Source: Flavipsychrobacter sp. (GTDB lineage Bacteria > Bacteroidota > Bacteroidia > Chitinophagales > Chitinophagaceae). From it: DNA of 64,000 bases. The stretch covers positions 42,096-106,095 of the forward strand of contig JAEUVY010000102.1 in the NCBI GenBank assembly GCA_016786565.1, in the 5' to 3' direction. Position 1 is the stretch's first letter; each line of letters starts with the position of its first letter. Positions 1 to 8,430 of the stretch are shown piece after piece. Below the pieces are notes generated by a model. That model did not search any database and was not told the origin of the DNA. It saw only the letters and a program-made list of their open reading frames with translations. Made by a program: the position numbers and the translations under genes.

Positions 1-506
1 TACTTCGAGAAATCGGTAACAGTAATGTTCCTGTAGCTGGTACCTACACGCGTAGCACGCGTCATCAGTCGTCCCAGATACTCGTATGAAGTGATCATGT
101 TCGGTGTGTAAGACTTCACCACCATACCCTCGTTGTTCAGCTTAAAGGTGTCCACCTCTACCATTGTGTTGGTCAGCAGGTTCACCGTTTTCTTGATCAC
201 CGTATCAGGCTTTGTATAATCGAACGTAATGAACTTATGGATCTCAAAAGAATCGTTGCCGGTATAAGTGATCTTCACCAGGCGGTTCAGGTTGTCATAG
301 TTAAACCTGAAGCTCTCCGTGATCTTGCTGGTCACTCCGTTCGTAGCAGGATTTGCCCACTGAATGGTTGTGATCTTGTTATAAGACAACATCCGCTCAT
401 TATTGGGGGTAGGTGCACTGGAATGAACGGGCTTTTTACACGATGTGCCTACAACGGACAATCCCATAACAATGGCAACAACGTATAGTAAAAAACTATT
501 TCTCAT
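1..506 (-). CDS. Putative lipoprotein, C-terminus beyond window edge
   Basis: Reading the minus strand from the ATG at 504-506 gives an open frame that runs off the window at position 1, about 168 residues. The N-terminus is a lipoprotein signal: hydrophobic residues 5-20, then GTSC with the lipid-accepting Cys at about 23, followed by KK. The mature part contains a YD/RHS-like stretch (FNYDNLNRLVKITYTG) and reads as a beta-rich string of short strands. Such proteins are common outer-membrane-anchored lipoproteins of Bacteroidota. I cannot assign a function. The real length is unknown because the 3' end lies outside the window. Confidence 0.7.
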   Translation of the reverse strand, partial: MRNSFLLYVVAIVMGLSVVGTSCKKPVHSSAPTPNNERMLSYNKITTIQWANPATNGVTSKITESFRFNYDNLNRLVKITYTGNDSFEIHKFITFDYTKPDTVIKKTVNLLTNTMVEVDTFKLNNEGMVVKSYTPNMITSYEYLGRLMTRATRVGTSYRNITVTDFSK

Positions 507-628
507 ACGGAGATTTTTAACATTAGAAACGTAAAAATAGTAAATACACATCAATAGTCAATCAATACTTCAAAAAATCAGACAGGCCGTTCGGCACCGT
601 CATTTCACTCAGTTTCAGCCTTTTCAGG

Positions 629-1897
629 TCACAGTTGGCCGGCCATTTCCCTCAGCAATGCCGCCACACCCGCCACACGGTTCAGCGTCACCGCCTCCGG
701 CTTATCAAACACATCATGATAATACCCCATACCTCCGTTCGAATAGAGGAAGAACGCCGGCACCCCTGCCTCGGTAAAATGGTAGTGGTCGCTGTTGGCG
801 GCTTTACCCCGGCTTTTAACAACCGGCAGATACCCGCCCTTGCTGTTCACCTCCTGCATCCGCGCAAAAGCGGCGGGGTATTCAGTCGCATTCACCACGG
901 TCACCCCGTCGGTCGCGTCGCCCATTATGTCCACGTTCACCACAAAACGCACCTTGCTCAGCGGCACCACCGGATACTTCACATAATACTCCGACCCCAG
1001 CAAACCGGCCTCCTCCCCGCTGAAGGCAATAAACATCAGGGTGTACCGTTGCGGGTGCGCGGCAAACCACCTGGCCAGCCACAGCAACATGGCCGTGCCG
1101 CTGGCATTGTCGCTGGCACCGGGGAAAACCGCCGACCCCATCCTGCCCAGGTGGTCGTAGTGCGCCGAAAATATGATCACACTGTCCGACGCTGTGCCCG
1201 GCACCATACCTATTACGTTGTCACATTCGTGCTGCTCCTCCTTTGCCTCCACTGTTGCCGATACCAGCGTACCCACGGGCGGCACTGCCGTATCGGGTAT
1301 GTTGAAGACTGTCGCCCTCATCTGCCCCGGCGCCACCGTCCACATCAGCTTGCCATGCTCCGGCATCAGGTAGCAACCTGCCGGCAATAGCTGTGCAAAG
1401 TAAGGCAGCGGTATGCCCGCATTGCGGCAAAAACTATCGGCATGCAGCACCAGCCACGCTGCCGACCGGTCCAGTTGTCCCAGCGCCGCCTTCATGTCTT
1501 CTGTCCGGGTGATGCCCGCAAAGTCGGCCAGCTTCAGCGGCAGGTCCCTTACGGTTATCGGGCTGCTTGCCGCAGCCACCAGGTACTCCACGCCTGTCTT
1601 CAACGTTTTGCCATTGTAGGCAAGCGCCACCTCACCCGGGAACGTATTGACCGGCACCGAATAGTGCTGCCTGTAATTGCGCAGCGGCCTCGGGCTCTTC
1701 AACCCAACCGCCTTGAACTCTGCACCAATATAGTCTGCCGCCCGCTCCACCCCACCGGCCACATATCCGCGGCCGGCCATTTCAGGCGCGGCCAGTGCAT
1801 GTATGTGTTGTCGTAGCACGGCCTTTATGGCACTACTGTCTGTTTGGGCGTGCGCCGCCATCGCAGGCCACACCAGCATCATCAGCAATCGTTTCAT
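629..1897 (-). CDS. M28 family zinc metallopeptidase (secreted aminopeptidase)
   Basis: This 422-residue protein starts with a cleavable signal peptide (ending near AHAQ) and so acts outside the inner membrane. The C-terminal half carries the complete M28 two-zinc signature in order: SAHYDHLG near residue 245 (His ligand), GASDNASGTAMLL (bridging Asp), SGEEAGLLGSEYY (catalytic Glu plus Glu ligand), VNVDIMG (Asp ligand), and YHDVFDKPE near the C-terminus (His ligand). Family members remove N-terminal amino acids from peptides. The region before about residue 230 resembles the PA-like insert of other M28 enzymes. It is followed 24 bp downstream by a VanX-type dipeptidase on the same strand, so the two may form a peptide-scavenging or cell-wall peptide unit; that link is inference. 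Confidence 0.9.
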   Translation of the reverse strand: MKRLLMMLVWPAMAAHAQTDSSAIKAVLRQHIHALAAPEMAGRGYVAGGVERAADYIGAEFKAVGLKSPRPLRNYRQHYSVPVNTFPGEVALAYNGKTLKTGVEYLVAAASSPITVRDLPLKLADFAGITRTEDMKAALGQLDRSAAWLVLHADSFCRNAGIPLPYFAQLLPAGCYLMPEHGKLMWTVAPGQMRATVFNIPDTAVPPVGTLVSATVEAKEEQHECDNVIGMVPGTASDSVIIFSAHYDHLGRMGSAVFPGASDNASGTAMLLWLARWFAAHPQRYTLMFIAFSGEEAGLLGSEYYVKYPVVPLSKVRFVVNVDIMGDATDGVTVVNATEYPAAFARMQEVNSKGGYLPVVKSRGKAANSDHYHFTEAGVPAFFLYSNGGMGYYHDVFDKPEAVTLNRVAGVAALLREMAGQL

Positions 1898-1921
1898 AAC
1901 TAACTATTGACAGTGAATGTA

Positions 1922-2617
1922 CTACCTGAACGCGGAGAAAGGCACATCTGCCACCTCATAACTTTTGTCGCGCCAGTGGTAGTGCCACCACTCGGTGGGC
2001 ACAAAATTGAAGCCGTGTTTCCACATCACCCCCTTCAGCAGGCGCCGGTTGTCCAGCACCCTTTGCGGCAGGTAGGCAAATGAATGATGGGCGGTATCGG
2101 TAAAACTATCGTAGCCCGTGCCCATATCCAGCTCCTCCCCTGTCTTCAGGTCCACAAGAGTGATGTCCACAGCAATGCCTCGGTTGTGGTGGCTGCCCTT
2201 CCTGGGGTTGGCAGTGTAGCGCCTGTCGGTGGTATGCCGCCACAGCGAGCACGTTACGCTGAACGGGCGGTACGCGTCATACACCTTCAGGCCCAGCCCC
2301 TTCATGGCCAGTTCGGCCTGCACCTTCTTCAGCGCGTTGGCGGGTGCAGCACGCAGCAGCAGCACATGATCGGTGTACAGCACCCTATGAGTAAAATTGT
2401 TGGTAGTGGCGTAGCGTATATCCGCTACAATGCCGGGTATCAACTGTTGCAGTTGCACAAACTGCGCTCCTTCTCTACCCTTCACCGATGCTTCGAGCGA
2501 TCGCAGGTCCGATACAACGGGCGCATCGCAGTGGCAGGGTGTCACCTGCGCCCCTGCGGCAAACGGGTACATCAAGTATAGCCACAACAGATGCCGCATA
2601 GAAAAGGCTCCGGTCAT
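1922..2617 (-). CDS. D-alanyl-D-alanine dipeptidase (VanX/DdpX-like, M15D)
   Basis: The 231-residue product has the M15D signature: YDAYRP with the substrate-contacting Arg, SHHNRGIAVDITLVD with the first His and Asp zinc ligands, and EWWHYHW with catalytic Glu and the last His ligand. These enzymes split D-Ala-D-Ala, in most bacteria for recycling cell-wall peptides rather than vancomycin resistance. No vanH or vanA neighbours are present, so resistance is not suggested. The ATG used here overlaps the stop of the upstream gene as ATGA, which points to translational coupling. A second Met six codons in gives a tidier signal peptide (MRHLLWLYLMYPFAAGAQ) and is an alternative start. Confidence 0.88.
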   Translation of the reverse strand: MTGAFSMRHLLWLYLMYPFAAGAQVTPCHCDAPVVSDLRSLEASVKGREGAQFVQLQQLIPGIVADIRYATTNNFTHRVLYTDHVLLLRAAPANALKKVQAELAMKGLGLKVYDAYRPFSVTCSLWRHTTDRRYTANPRKGSHHNRGIAVDITLVDLKTGEELDMGTGYDSFTDTAHHSFAYLPQRVLDNRRLLKGVMWKHGFNFVPTEWWHYHWRDKSYEVADVPFSAFR

Positions 2618-2841
2618 TTCAGCTCTTCATATTCTATGTAGTCGCCGTCCTTCTGCACTTTCTGCTGCACCGGCTGCGACTGCTGCCTGTTCATTTGCTG
2701 CTCCATTTCCTCCATTTGCGCGCGCATGCGGCGCATCTGGCTGCCGGTTGCCATGGTTATGCGCAATATAGGCAACAGAAACTCCAGCACCACGCGCAGA
2801 ACGATCATTATTATGATGACCCAGACGATCAGACGTATCAT
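2614..2841 (-). CDS. Small membrane protein, DUF4834-like
   Basis: About 75 residues, starting at MIRLIVW. One N-terminal membrane segment (residues 2-25, very Ile/Val rich) is followed by a charged, Met/Gln/Arg-rich helical tail (MRRMRAQMEEMEQQMNRQQ) that probably forms a coiled coil, and an acidic end (DYIEYEELK). This layout matches the small DUF4834 proteins of Bacteroidota; the assignment rests on overall architecture only. An in-frame extension to 2883 exists but adds a non-hydrophobic lead that spoils the membrane anchor. Its stop overlaps the dipeptidase start by four bases (ATGA). Function unknown. Confidence 0.6.
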   Translation of the reverse strand: MIRLIVWVIIIMIVLRVVLEFLLPILRITMATGSQMRRMRAQMEEMEQQMNRQQSQPVQQKVQKDGDYIEYEELK

Positions 2842-2954
2842 GCGGTAAAGGTAGGCGTTTGCCCCTTTTTGACGAAAAAACAACTGTTAAATACGTCAAT
2901 ATGCCTGTTTATTATCCTTAATTTGCCGGTCTTACCAAACCACCGTTTCCCTTT

Positions 2955-3887
2955 ATGGCCTGGCTTAGGCTCATGCGCTGGCAAAACCTCGTCATCATCG
3001 CCCTCACACAATTGCTGGCGTGGTGGTGTGTGGTGCTGCCGCAGGGTCCCGCGTTGCTCACACTTCCACATGCGCTGCTGCTGGTGGCATCTACGGTGGT
3101 CATTGCTGCAGCCGGCTACATCATCAACGACTACTTCGATGTGCGCATAGACCAGATGAACCACCCCGAGACCGTGGTGCTCGGCAAGGCCATCGCACGC
3201 AAGACCGCCATCAAGGCACACATAGGCATGAACATTGCCGCCCTGCTGCCCGCCGCCTGGCTCGCCCACATTGCCGGCCATCACGAATGGGTGGCGCTGC
3301 AACTCTTCTGCATTGCCATGCTGTGGTTCTACTCTACCAGCTACAAGCGGCAGTACATGACCGGCAACGTCATTGTAAGCCTGCTCACCGGCCTCACCAT
3401 TGTGGCCCTGTTTGTGTACGAACCCACGCTGCAGCGACTTGCCAAATTGCCGCTGGCACAAATGAGCCGCCACGCCATCCGCTCATCGCTGCCCGTGTGG
3501 ATACTCCTGGTCTATGCCGGCTTCGCCTTCCTACTCACCTGGATCCGCGAGATAGTAAAAGACATGGAAGACATGGAGGGCGATGCCGCCGAGGGCTGCG
3601 TCACCATGCCCATCAGCCGCGGGCTCGGTTATGCCACCGGCTTTGCCACCGTACTGGCCGTGGCCGCCATGGTGCCGCTGGTGGCCGGTGCCTTGGTGCT
3701 GCTGCGCTACGGCTACCTGCTGGTGGCCGGCTACGCGCTGGCGCTGCTGGCGCTTCCGTTGGCCGCCTGGGTGTGGTATCTTCGCCGCGGACCGGCCACG
3801 CCGCAGCACTACCATACCTGCAGCCGCCTGCTCAAGATCATCATGGTGTGTGGCGTTTGCTCGCTCCTCATATACAAATTCCAATAA
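2955..3887 (+). CDS. UbiA-family prenyltransferase (geranylgeranylglycerol-phosphate geranylgeranyltransferase-like)
   Basis: A 310-residue polytopic membrane protein with the two Asp-rich motifs of UbiA enzymes: NDYFDVRIDQMNHPE at about 55-70, and KDMEDMEGDAAEGC at about 198-212, each binding prenyl diphosphate through magnesium. Around them lie eight or nine hydrophobic segments. UbiA proteins move a prenyl chain onto an acceptor lipid or aromatic ring. The close Bacteroidota relatives are usually named geranylgeranylglycerol-phosphate geranylgeranyltransferases, but the acceptor cannot be read from sequence, and quinone or heme acceptors are possible. It lies 3 bp upstream of maf, so the two are cotranscribed. 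It is divergent from the DUF4834-like operon. Confidence 0.85.
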   Translation: MAWLRLMRWQNLVIIALTQLLAWWCVVLPQGPALLTLPHALLLVASTVVIAAAGYIINDYFDVRIDQMNHPETVVLGKAIARKTAIKAHIGMNIAALLPAAWLAHIAGHHEWVALQLFCIAMLWFYSTSYKRQYMTGNVIVSLLTGLTIVALFVYEPTLQRLAKLPLAQMSRHAIRSSLPVWILLVYAGFAFLLTWIREIVKDMEDMEGDAAEGCVTMPISRGLGYATGFATVLAVAAMVPLVAGALVLLRYGYLLVAGYALALLALPLAAWVWYLRRGPATPQHYHTCSRLLKIIMVCGVCSLLIYKFQ

Positions 3888-3890
3888 CTC

Positions 3891-4445
3891 ATGCACAAAC
3901 TCATACTTGCTTCTCAGTCGCCCAGGCGCAAACAGCTCATGGAAATGGCCGAGCTTGAATTTGACGTCATCGTTACCGATACCGACGAGACCAATCCGCC
4001 CGGCATGCCCGGTCACGAGGTACCCGCCTTTCTGGCCCGCAAAAAGGCCGATGCCATTGCCCACCTGCACCCGCAGGCCACCATCATTGCCGCCGACACC
4101 GTTGTGCTGCTCGACGACCACATTCTGGGCAAGCCTGTCGATGCTGCCGATGCCGCCCGCATCCTCGGCATGCTCTCCGGCCGCATGCATACGGTAGTAA
4201 CAGGTGTCTGCATCCGCAGGGGCACGCACGAAGACGTTTTTTCAGTCACCACCGAGGTCCATTTCCGCCACCTCTCCCCCGCGCAGATCCACCACTATAT
4301 AGAACGCTACCGCCCCTACGACAAGGCCGGTGCCTACGCCATTCAAGAGTGGATAGGTGTGACCGGCATAGAAAAGATAAACGGCGACTACTACAACGTC
4401 ATGGGCCTGCCCATAGGCGAAGTGATACCAAGACTTGCTAAATAA
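3891..4445 (+). CDS. maf: Maf-family nucleotide pyrophosphatase
   Basis: The 184-residue protein begins with the Maf signature LASQSPRRKQLMEM, where SxRR binds the triphosphate. It continues with DTDETNPP, the catalytic AADTVV (Asp near residue 66), GKPVD, SGRMHTVVTGV, and the C-terminal IQEWIGVTGIEKINGDYYNVMGLPI. Maf proteins hydrolyse non-canonical or modified NTPs (dTTP/UTP or 7-methyl-GTP types) to the monophosphate and keep them out of nucleic acids. Length is normal for the family. It directly follows the UbiA gene with a 3 bp gap. No clear terminator follows; instead the transcript runs into a repeat region. Confidence 0.92.
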   Translation: MHKLILASQSPRRKQLMEMAELEFDVIVTDTDETNPPGMPGHEVPAFLARKKADAIAHLHPQATIIAADTVVLLDDHILGKPVDAADAARILGMLSGRMHTVVTGVCIRRGTHEDVFSVTTEVHFRHLSPAQIHHYIERYRPYDKAGAYAIQEWIGVTGIEKINGDYYNVMGLPIGEVIPRLAK

Positions 4446-4449
4446 AACA

Positions 4450-4583
4450 TGTCACGGTGAGCTTGTTAATTATGTCACCGTGAGCCTTTCACTTATGTCA
4501 TGGTGAGTAATGTCACGGTGAACCCCGTCGAACCGCCGCCGAACCATATCGAACGGTTGTCGAACCGCCTGCCGAACCGCCAC
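4450..4583. repeat. Interspersed GTCACGGTGAG / GTCGAAC repeat cluster
   Basis: This stretch is built from short direct repeats: four copies of a TGTCACGGTGA-type decamer (variants CACCG, CATGG) and then several GTCGAACCG/CCGAACC units. The same pattern recurs at 8338-8420 and, degenerate, at 9880-9940. It resembles the short GTCACCCTGAGC..GTCGAA repeats seen between genes in many bacteria. No open frame of note crosses it. Confidence 0.75.
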
Positions 4584-4620
4584 GTTTCTGCGCAATTTTT
4601 TATTCTGCGCAGTTTTTAGC

Positions 4621-4835
4621 TAACTAATTGACCATCAATAAAAAGGTGGGAAGTGAACCTTCCCACTGCTTCCCAAAACTGCGCAAAACCTGCGCACTTC
4701 TTCCCACCTGCTTCCCAGGTGAGAAGTGATGATATTTCATTAAGTGTTCGATTTCCCACCATTTTCTTCTACTTCTATTCAAGTTACAACGGTGCAGAAA
4801 AACAGGCAAAAGAATGTTTTATGATAGTGCGTTTT
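4621..4835 (+). repeat. Intergenic repeat family, copy A
   Basis: Left end: TAACTAATTGACCATCAATAA followed by AAAGGTGGGAAG. Then comes a core of TTCCCAC/CTTCCCA and CTGCGCAAAA units. The right end is ATTCAAGTTACAACGGTGCA and GTTTTATGATAGTGCG. The reverse complement of 9541-9800 (copy B) has the same left end, the same GCGCA/CTTCCCA core and the same right end in the same order. A third, weaker copy is at 63380-63650. The conserved ends with a variable middle mark it as a repeat element rather than chance similarity. Nothing in it looks like a gene. Confidence 0.8.
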
Positions 4836-4920
4836 CTGTAGTGTCATAGAAAGTTGTCGCAGCAAAAGATTCGCGTGAGCACGGAGAAAGAGGTGACGAC
4901 GATGTATGTCATCATACGTT

Positions 4921-6267
4921 CTACTCCACCATCAGTTTTTTAACCAGTCTTCCCTGTTCAGTTTCGGCCACTACCAGGTACATACCTGCCGACAGATGCA
5001 GGGGCACAGTGGTGGGTTTGCCTGGCGGCAGCACCAGTTGCTGCACTGTTGTGCCCGTCAGTGTCACAATGGCCACACGGGCGGGCGTGCCGGTGACGTT
5101 CAGTTGTAATTGCAGTTGGTTGGTAGCAGGGTTGGGCCAAATGGCAAGCCCCGGTTCGTTGGTAGCCACATCTCCCACCGCTGCCGGAAACACCAGACTA
5201 TCGCAGCGGGGTAGTGCTATCTTTCGGATGCGGCAGTTTGTAGGCATTGCCAGGTATAGGTCATTTGCATTGTCCAGGTAAATATTGTATATCTCGGTCA
5301 GTTGTGCTGCGGTTGCCGGGCCGCCATCGCCGCTATATCCATTAACCCCTGTACCTGCAATAGTATATATTTTGCCCGCAGTGTTGACAATTCTGATTGC
5401 ATACGCTAGGCCATCAGCAATATACAGGTTACCGCAACTGTCCTTCCAGAGCCCTTGTGGTTGGGACAATTTTGCTACGGTCGCGGGCAAACCATCTCCG
5501 GCATACGTGCCGGCACCACTTCCTGCGACGGTAGTGATGATACCATTGCCATCTATTTTACGTACACAATTGTTTTGATCATCGGTGAAGTAGATATTAT
5601 TGTCTTTGTCGGTAATGATCTGATTAATATAGTTGAATTGCGCGGCAGTAGCGGGGCCGCCATCGCCCGAATAGCCAATGATGCCGGTTCCCGCTATAGT
5701 GGTTATTATGCCGGCGCTATTCACTTTCATAATTCTGTAGCTGCCAGCCAATAAAATGTTTCCTGCTGTGTCTTGGGCAATTGAAGAGATTGCGCCAATT
5801 CCCGCTGCCGTTGCCGGCCCACCGTCTCCGCTAATCGTGGCAGTGCCATTTCCGGCAAAAGTGGTAATTACACCCGACACGTCAATCTTTCGTACTCTGG
5901 CTCCTCCACCTGATATATACAGGTTTCCTGTCTTGTCAATGAAAATTCCAGCCGGTGGTAGAATATTTGCGGCAGTCGCCGGCCCCCCATCACCACTATA
6001 GCCAGATGTATGTGTGCCGGCGAAAGTTGTTATTATCCCTGCGGGATTTACCTTCCTAATAGCATACCCATTTTTTTCACTGAAATACATATTGCCTGCA
6101 TTATCTTTTGCTATGCTAAATGGTGTCGAAATTTTTGCAGCAGTAGCCAATAGATAATCACCGGAGTAGCCACAAATTCCATTCCCTGCTACGGTAGTTA
6201 TTGTTTGCGCACTTAATTGTTTGGCAGCAAGGCACAATAGCAGGAGCATCAATTTTGTTTTGCTCAT
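4921..6267 (-). CDS. NHL-repeat beta-propeller protein with T9SS sorting domain
   Basis: 448 residues: a signal peptide (to about LSAQ, residue 21), then six NHL-type repeats, each with a phrase like ITTVAGNG, GYSGDGGPATAA and GNLYIADG..VRKI, and a C-terminal T9SS type A sorting domain from about residue 375 (IWPNPATNQ, LSAGMYLVVAETEQG, KKLMVE). The NHL part should fold as a six-bladed propeller used for binding. The tail sends the protein through the outer membrane by the type IX system, where it is usually cleaved and attached to the surface. The ligand is unknown. One of five close paralogues in this window; it is divergent from the one at 6993, with a decayed T9SS fragment between them. 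Confidence 0.88.
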   Translation of the reverse strand: MSKTKLMLLLLCLAAKQLSAQTITTVAGNGICGYSGDYLLATAAKISTPFSIAKDNAGNMYFSEKNGYAIRKVNPAGIITTFAGTHTSGYSGDGGPATAANILPPAGIFIDKTGNLYISGGGARVRKIDVSGVITTFAGNGTATISGDGGPATAAGIGAISSIAQDTAGNILLAGSYRIMKVNSAGIITTIAGTGIIGYSGDGGPATAAQFNYINQIITDKDNNIYFTDDQNNCVRKIDGNGIITTVAGSGAGTYAGDGLPATVAKLSQPQGLWKDSCGNLYIADGLAYAIRIVNTAGKIYTIAGTGVNGYSGDGGPATAAQLTEIYNIYLDNANDLYLAMPTNCRIRKIALPRCDSLVFPAAVGDVATNEPGLAIWPNPATNQLQLQLNVTGTPARVAIVTLTGTTVQQLVLPPGKPTTVPLHLSAGMYLVVAETEQGRLVKKLMVE

Positions 6268-6281
6268 AAATTATAGGTTTA

Positions 6282-6310
6282 GGCTGCATGAGTGATAAGC
6301 CCATGCAGCC
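6282..6310 (-). terminator. Hairpin between two minus-strand T9SS genes
   Basis: Perfect 9-bp inverted repeat GGCTGCATG / CATGCAGCC with an 11-nt loop. It lies between the stop of the T9SS fragment (6325) and the start of the NHL gene (6267). There is no clean T run on either side, so it is a weak terminator or an mRNA-processing hairpin. Confidence 0.35.
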
Positions 6311-6324
6311 GATTATTAAAAATA

Positions 6325-6726
6325 TTATAGTTTAGTAAACTTGCGGTACACTTTTTTGTTGCCGTCCTCTTTGAAGGATACAATGTAGTTGCCCTCCGGC
6401 AAAGTACCGATGTCTATGGTCTGTTTTTTGTCCAACAGCGTTCCTTGCAGTAGTTCGCGCCCCAGCATGTCTGTGATTTGGTATGCTCCTGTTGCTTGCA
6501 AGGTTATCGCTGTTGTGGCTGGGTTGGGTGCAAGTAAAGTCGCGTTGCAGTCATCGGTTTGTTTTATTACCGGCCTGTAATAATGCCCTGTACTTCCCCA
6601 GTTATATCCAGACCGTTTGTACCAGATATTGTAGTTGCCGCCACTATAGTCGGCCCAGGCCACCAGAGAGGTGTCATTCACATAATTGCATGGTGTGCTT
6701 GTGGCATTGGTGAGATACCATTTCAT
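6325..6726 (-). pseudogene. Remnant of a T9SS cargo protein (C-terminal part only)
   Basis: The 133-residue frame contains a complete T9SS type A sorting domain in its last 80 residues (LLAPNPATTAITLQ, ITDMLGRELLQG, LPEGNYIVSFKEDG, YRKFTKL). The first 50 residues, rich in Trp, Tyr and Asn, look like the end of a secreted enzyme or binding domain. There is no signal peptide, and an in-frame TGA lies four codons upstream of the only usable ATG. A sorting domain without an export signal cannot reach the T9SS, so this is most likely the tail of a truncated gene. A very short functional protein is less likely. Confidence 0.6.
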
Positions 6727-6964
6727 GATGAATCAGTTAAGGTGAAAAAGTGATGTAAGGGGAATATAAAAATAATGAAAAATGGCATATTTACAAATTT
6801 GAAACTGATTTTCCGTCTCTGCCCTTTGCAGTACCCGGCAACAATAGAGGGGTGCGGTTGATGACTGTGCCGCAGTCTAAAGATGTATCTTGGCGACACC
6901 ACCGCATAAGAGACCCGTTTGAGACCGCCGCCACCGCGCCCATTGAAAAACAACACAGACATGC

Positions 6965-6972
6965 TAAATTTG
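6965..6972 (+). promoter_or_regulatory. Bacteroidota -7 promoter element
   Basis: TAAATTTG matches the TAnnTTTG consensus exactly. A TTG at 6943-6945, 19 bp upstream, can serve as the -33 element. It lies 20 bp before the ATG of the NHL gene at 6993. Confidence 0.5.
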
Positions 6973-6992
6973 AAGAATACTATGTGTGCACC

Positions 6993-8327
6993 ATGAAAAG
7001 AATACTCACCCTCATATCCCTACTAATGTTTTGCACCGCATGGTGCCGGGCGCAGATCATTGTGCCGATTGCCGGTAGTGGCGGCACAGTAGATGCTGAT
7101 GGGCCTGCAACAGCAGTTTCGTTGGACTATCCGTTGCGTATTGCATTTGACGATACGGGTAGTTTATATATCTGCGACTGTTATCACCATAAGCTACGCA
7201 AAGTCAAGCCATCGTATCAGGGTTATATGACCACGATAGCTGGTAATGGTGTGAGTGGAGATTGGGGAGATGGCGGGCCTGCAAGCGCTGCCGGCCTGGG
7301 TGCATTGTATGATGTAGCTGTTGATAAGAAAGGGAATATTTTTCTTGCAGACGCATTTTATAATAAAATAAGGAAAATAGACAAAAATGGCATTATTACC
7401 ACGTTTGCAGGTACCGGTGTTGCCGGGTTTAATGGCGATGGTATAGCAGCGACATCAGCCTTTTTAAACGAACCGTTTGCAGTGAGAGTTGACGATACCG
7501 GGAATGTATACATAGGAGACCGCTCGAATTACCGGTTGAGAAAGGTTGACACCTTTGGGGTTATCACGACAATAGCCGGGACAGGTGTTGCCGGGTTTTC
7601 GGGAGATGGAGGAAGTGCCACCTTAGCCCAAACGAATGGTTTGATTTCAATTGCGCTGGATACAGCTTATAATATATATTTTTCGGACAGTACACGGGTT
7701 AGGAAAATTGCTACCGATGGCACTATCACCACCGTTGCTGGAAATGGTATAGTAGCATTTACCGGAGATGGTGGACCTGCTACTGCAGCCGCGATACGAC
7801 CGGCTGCGATTTTTGTGGATAAAACAGGTATCCTTTACATTGCAGATGGTACCAATGACCGTATCAGAAAAGTAGGAGTAGATGGTGTAATAAATACGAT
7901 TGCCGGAACGGGTATGGCCGGTAATTCGGGCGACTGGGGGCCTCCACTACTGGCAACCCTTTGCGCACCATATGGAATTGCGGTGAACAATGATGGCGAT
8001 ATCTATTTTAGTAATCTATGCAGCGCGAGGGTGAAGATGATCACCAACAAAGACCTTGCATCAGTGCGTTCGGAAGCCAAAGTCCTACCGGCGATGGTTG
8101 TTGCGCCGAATCCGGGGCATGGAAAAATACGGGTAACACTTACAGGTCAGTGGCATGGCATAGTGAAGATAACGGCTACTAACGACGCGGGTAAAGTAAT
8201 CACTCAATTCCAAGGGCGTTCAAGCACGATCAACGAATCCCCTGATCAATTGCCGCCCGGCGTTTACGTTATCACCGCAACTGACAATAGTGAACATACC
8301 GTTTCTGAAAAGGTGATCGTGCAGTAA
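6993..8327 (+). CDS. NHL-repeat beta-propeller protein with T9SS sorting domain
   Basis: Start chosen at MKRILTLISLLMFCTAWCRAQ, a clear signal peptide placed just behind a good promoter motif; an in-frame extension to 6852 is only leader. The 444-residue product has six NHL repeats (TIAGTGVAGFSGDGG, DDTGNVYIGDRSNYRLRKV and similar) and a T9SS type A tail (VVAPNPGHGKIRV, LPPGVYVITATDNS, EKVIVQ). It should be a surface-exposed propeller of unknown ligand. Its repeats are less uniform than those of the minus-strand paralogue at 4921. A repeat region begins 10 bp after its stop. Confidence 0.88.
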   Translation: MKRILTLISLLMFCTAWCRAQIIVPIAGSGGTVDADGPATAVSLDYPLRIAFDDTGSLYICDCYHHKLRKVKPSYQGYMTTIAGNGVSGDWGDGGPASAAGLGALYDVAVDKKGNIFLADAFYNKIRKIDKNGIITTFAGTGVAGFNGDGIAATSAFLNEPFAVRVDDTGNVYIGDRSNYRLRKVDTFGVITTIAGTGVAGFSGDGGSATLAQTNGLISIALDTAYNIYFSDSTRVRKIATDGTITTVAGNGIVAFTGDGGPATAAAIRPAAIFVDKTGILYIADGTNDRIRKVGVDGVINTIAGTGMAGNSGDWGPPLLATLCAPYGIAVNNDGDIYFSNLCSARVKMITNKDLASVRSEAKVLPAMVVAPNPGHGKIRVTLTGQWHGIVKITATNDAGKVITQFQGRSSTINESPDQLPPGVYVITATDNSEHTVSEKVIVQ

Positions 8328-8337
8328 GGATCAAACC

Positions 8338-8420
8338 ATGTCACCGTGAGCAATGTCACGGTGAGCTTGTCAATTATGTCATGGTGAGCCCCGTCGAACC
8401 ATGTCGAACCATGTCGAACG
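8338..8420. repeat. GTCACGGTGAG / GTCGAACC repeat cluster, second copy
   Basis: Four TGTCACGGTGAG-type units (with CCG and TGG variants) are followed by GTCGAACCAT units. This is the same arrangement and order as 4450-4583, including the GAGCTTGT..AATTATGTCA spacer. It directly precedes the 178-bp tandem array. Confidence 0.75.
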
Positions 8421-8430
8421 GCTCGCGCAC

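Noticed and set aside
635..1390. Long open frame antisense to the M28 gene
   Set aside because: Composition is His/Arg/Gln-rich and no family matches; it is a shadow of a GC-rich coding strand. Similar shadows at 3020-3958, 13501-14358 and 30005-30796 were dropped.
1922..2617. Vancomycin resistance gene cluster
   Set aside because: Only a VanX-type dipeptidase is present; no vanH, vanA or vanRS neighbours.
4653..4841. Small peptide gene in copy A (with a similar one in copy B minus strand)
   Set aside because: The shared NCAK.AH.F.PAS phrase follows from the conserved repeat DNA. The frames differ in length and the flanking residues do not match, so coding is not supported.
6852..6992. Longer start for the plus-strand NHL gene
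   Set aside because: The extension lacks signal-like hydrophobicity and would place the exact -7 motif inside the coding sequence; the signal peptide starts at 6993.
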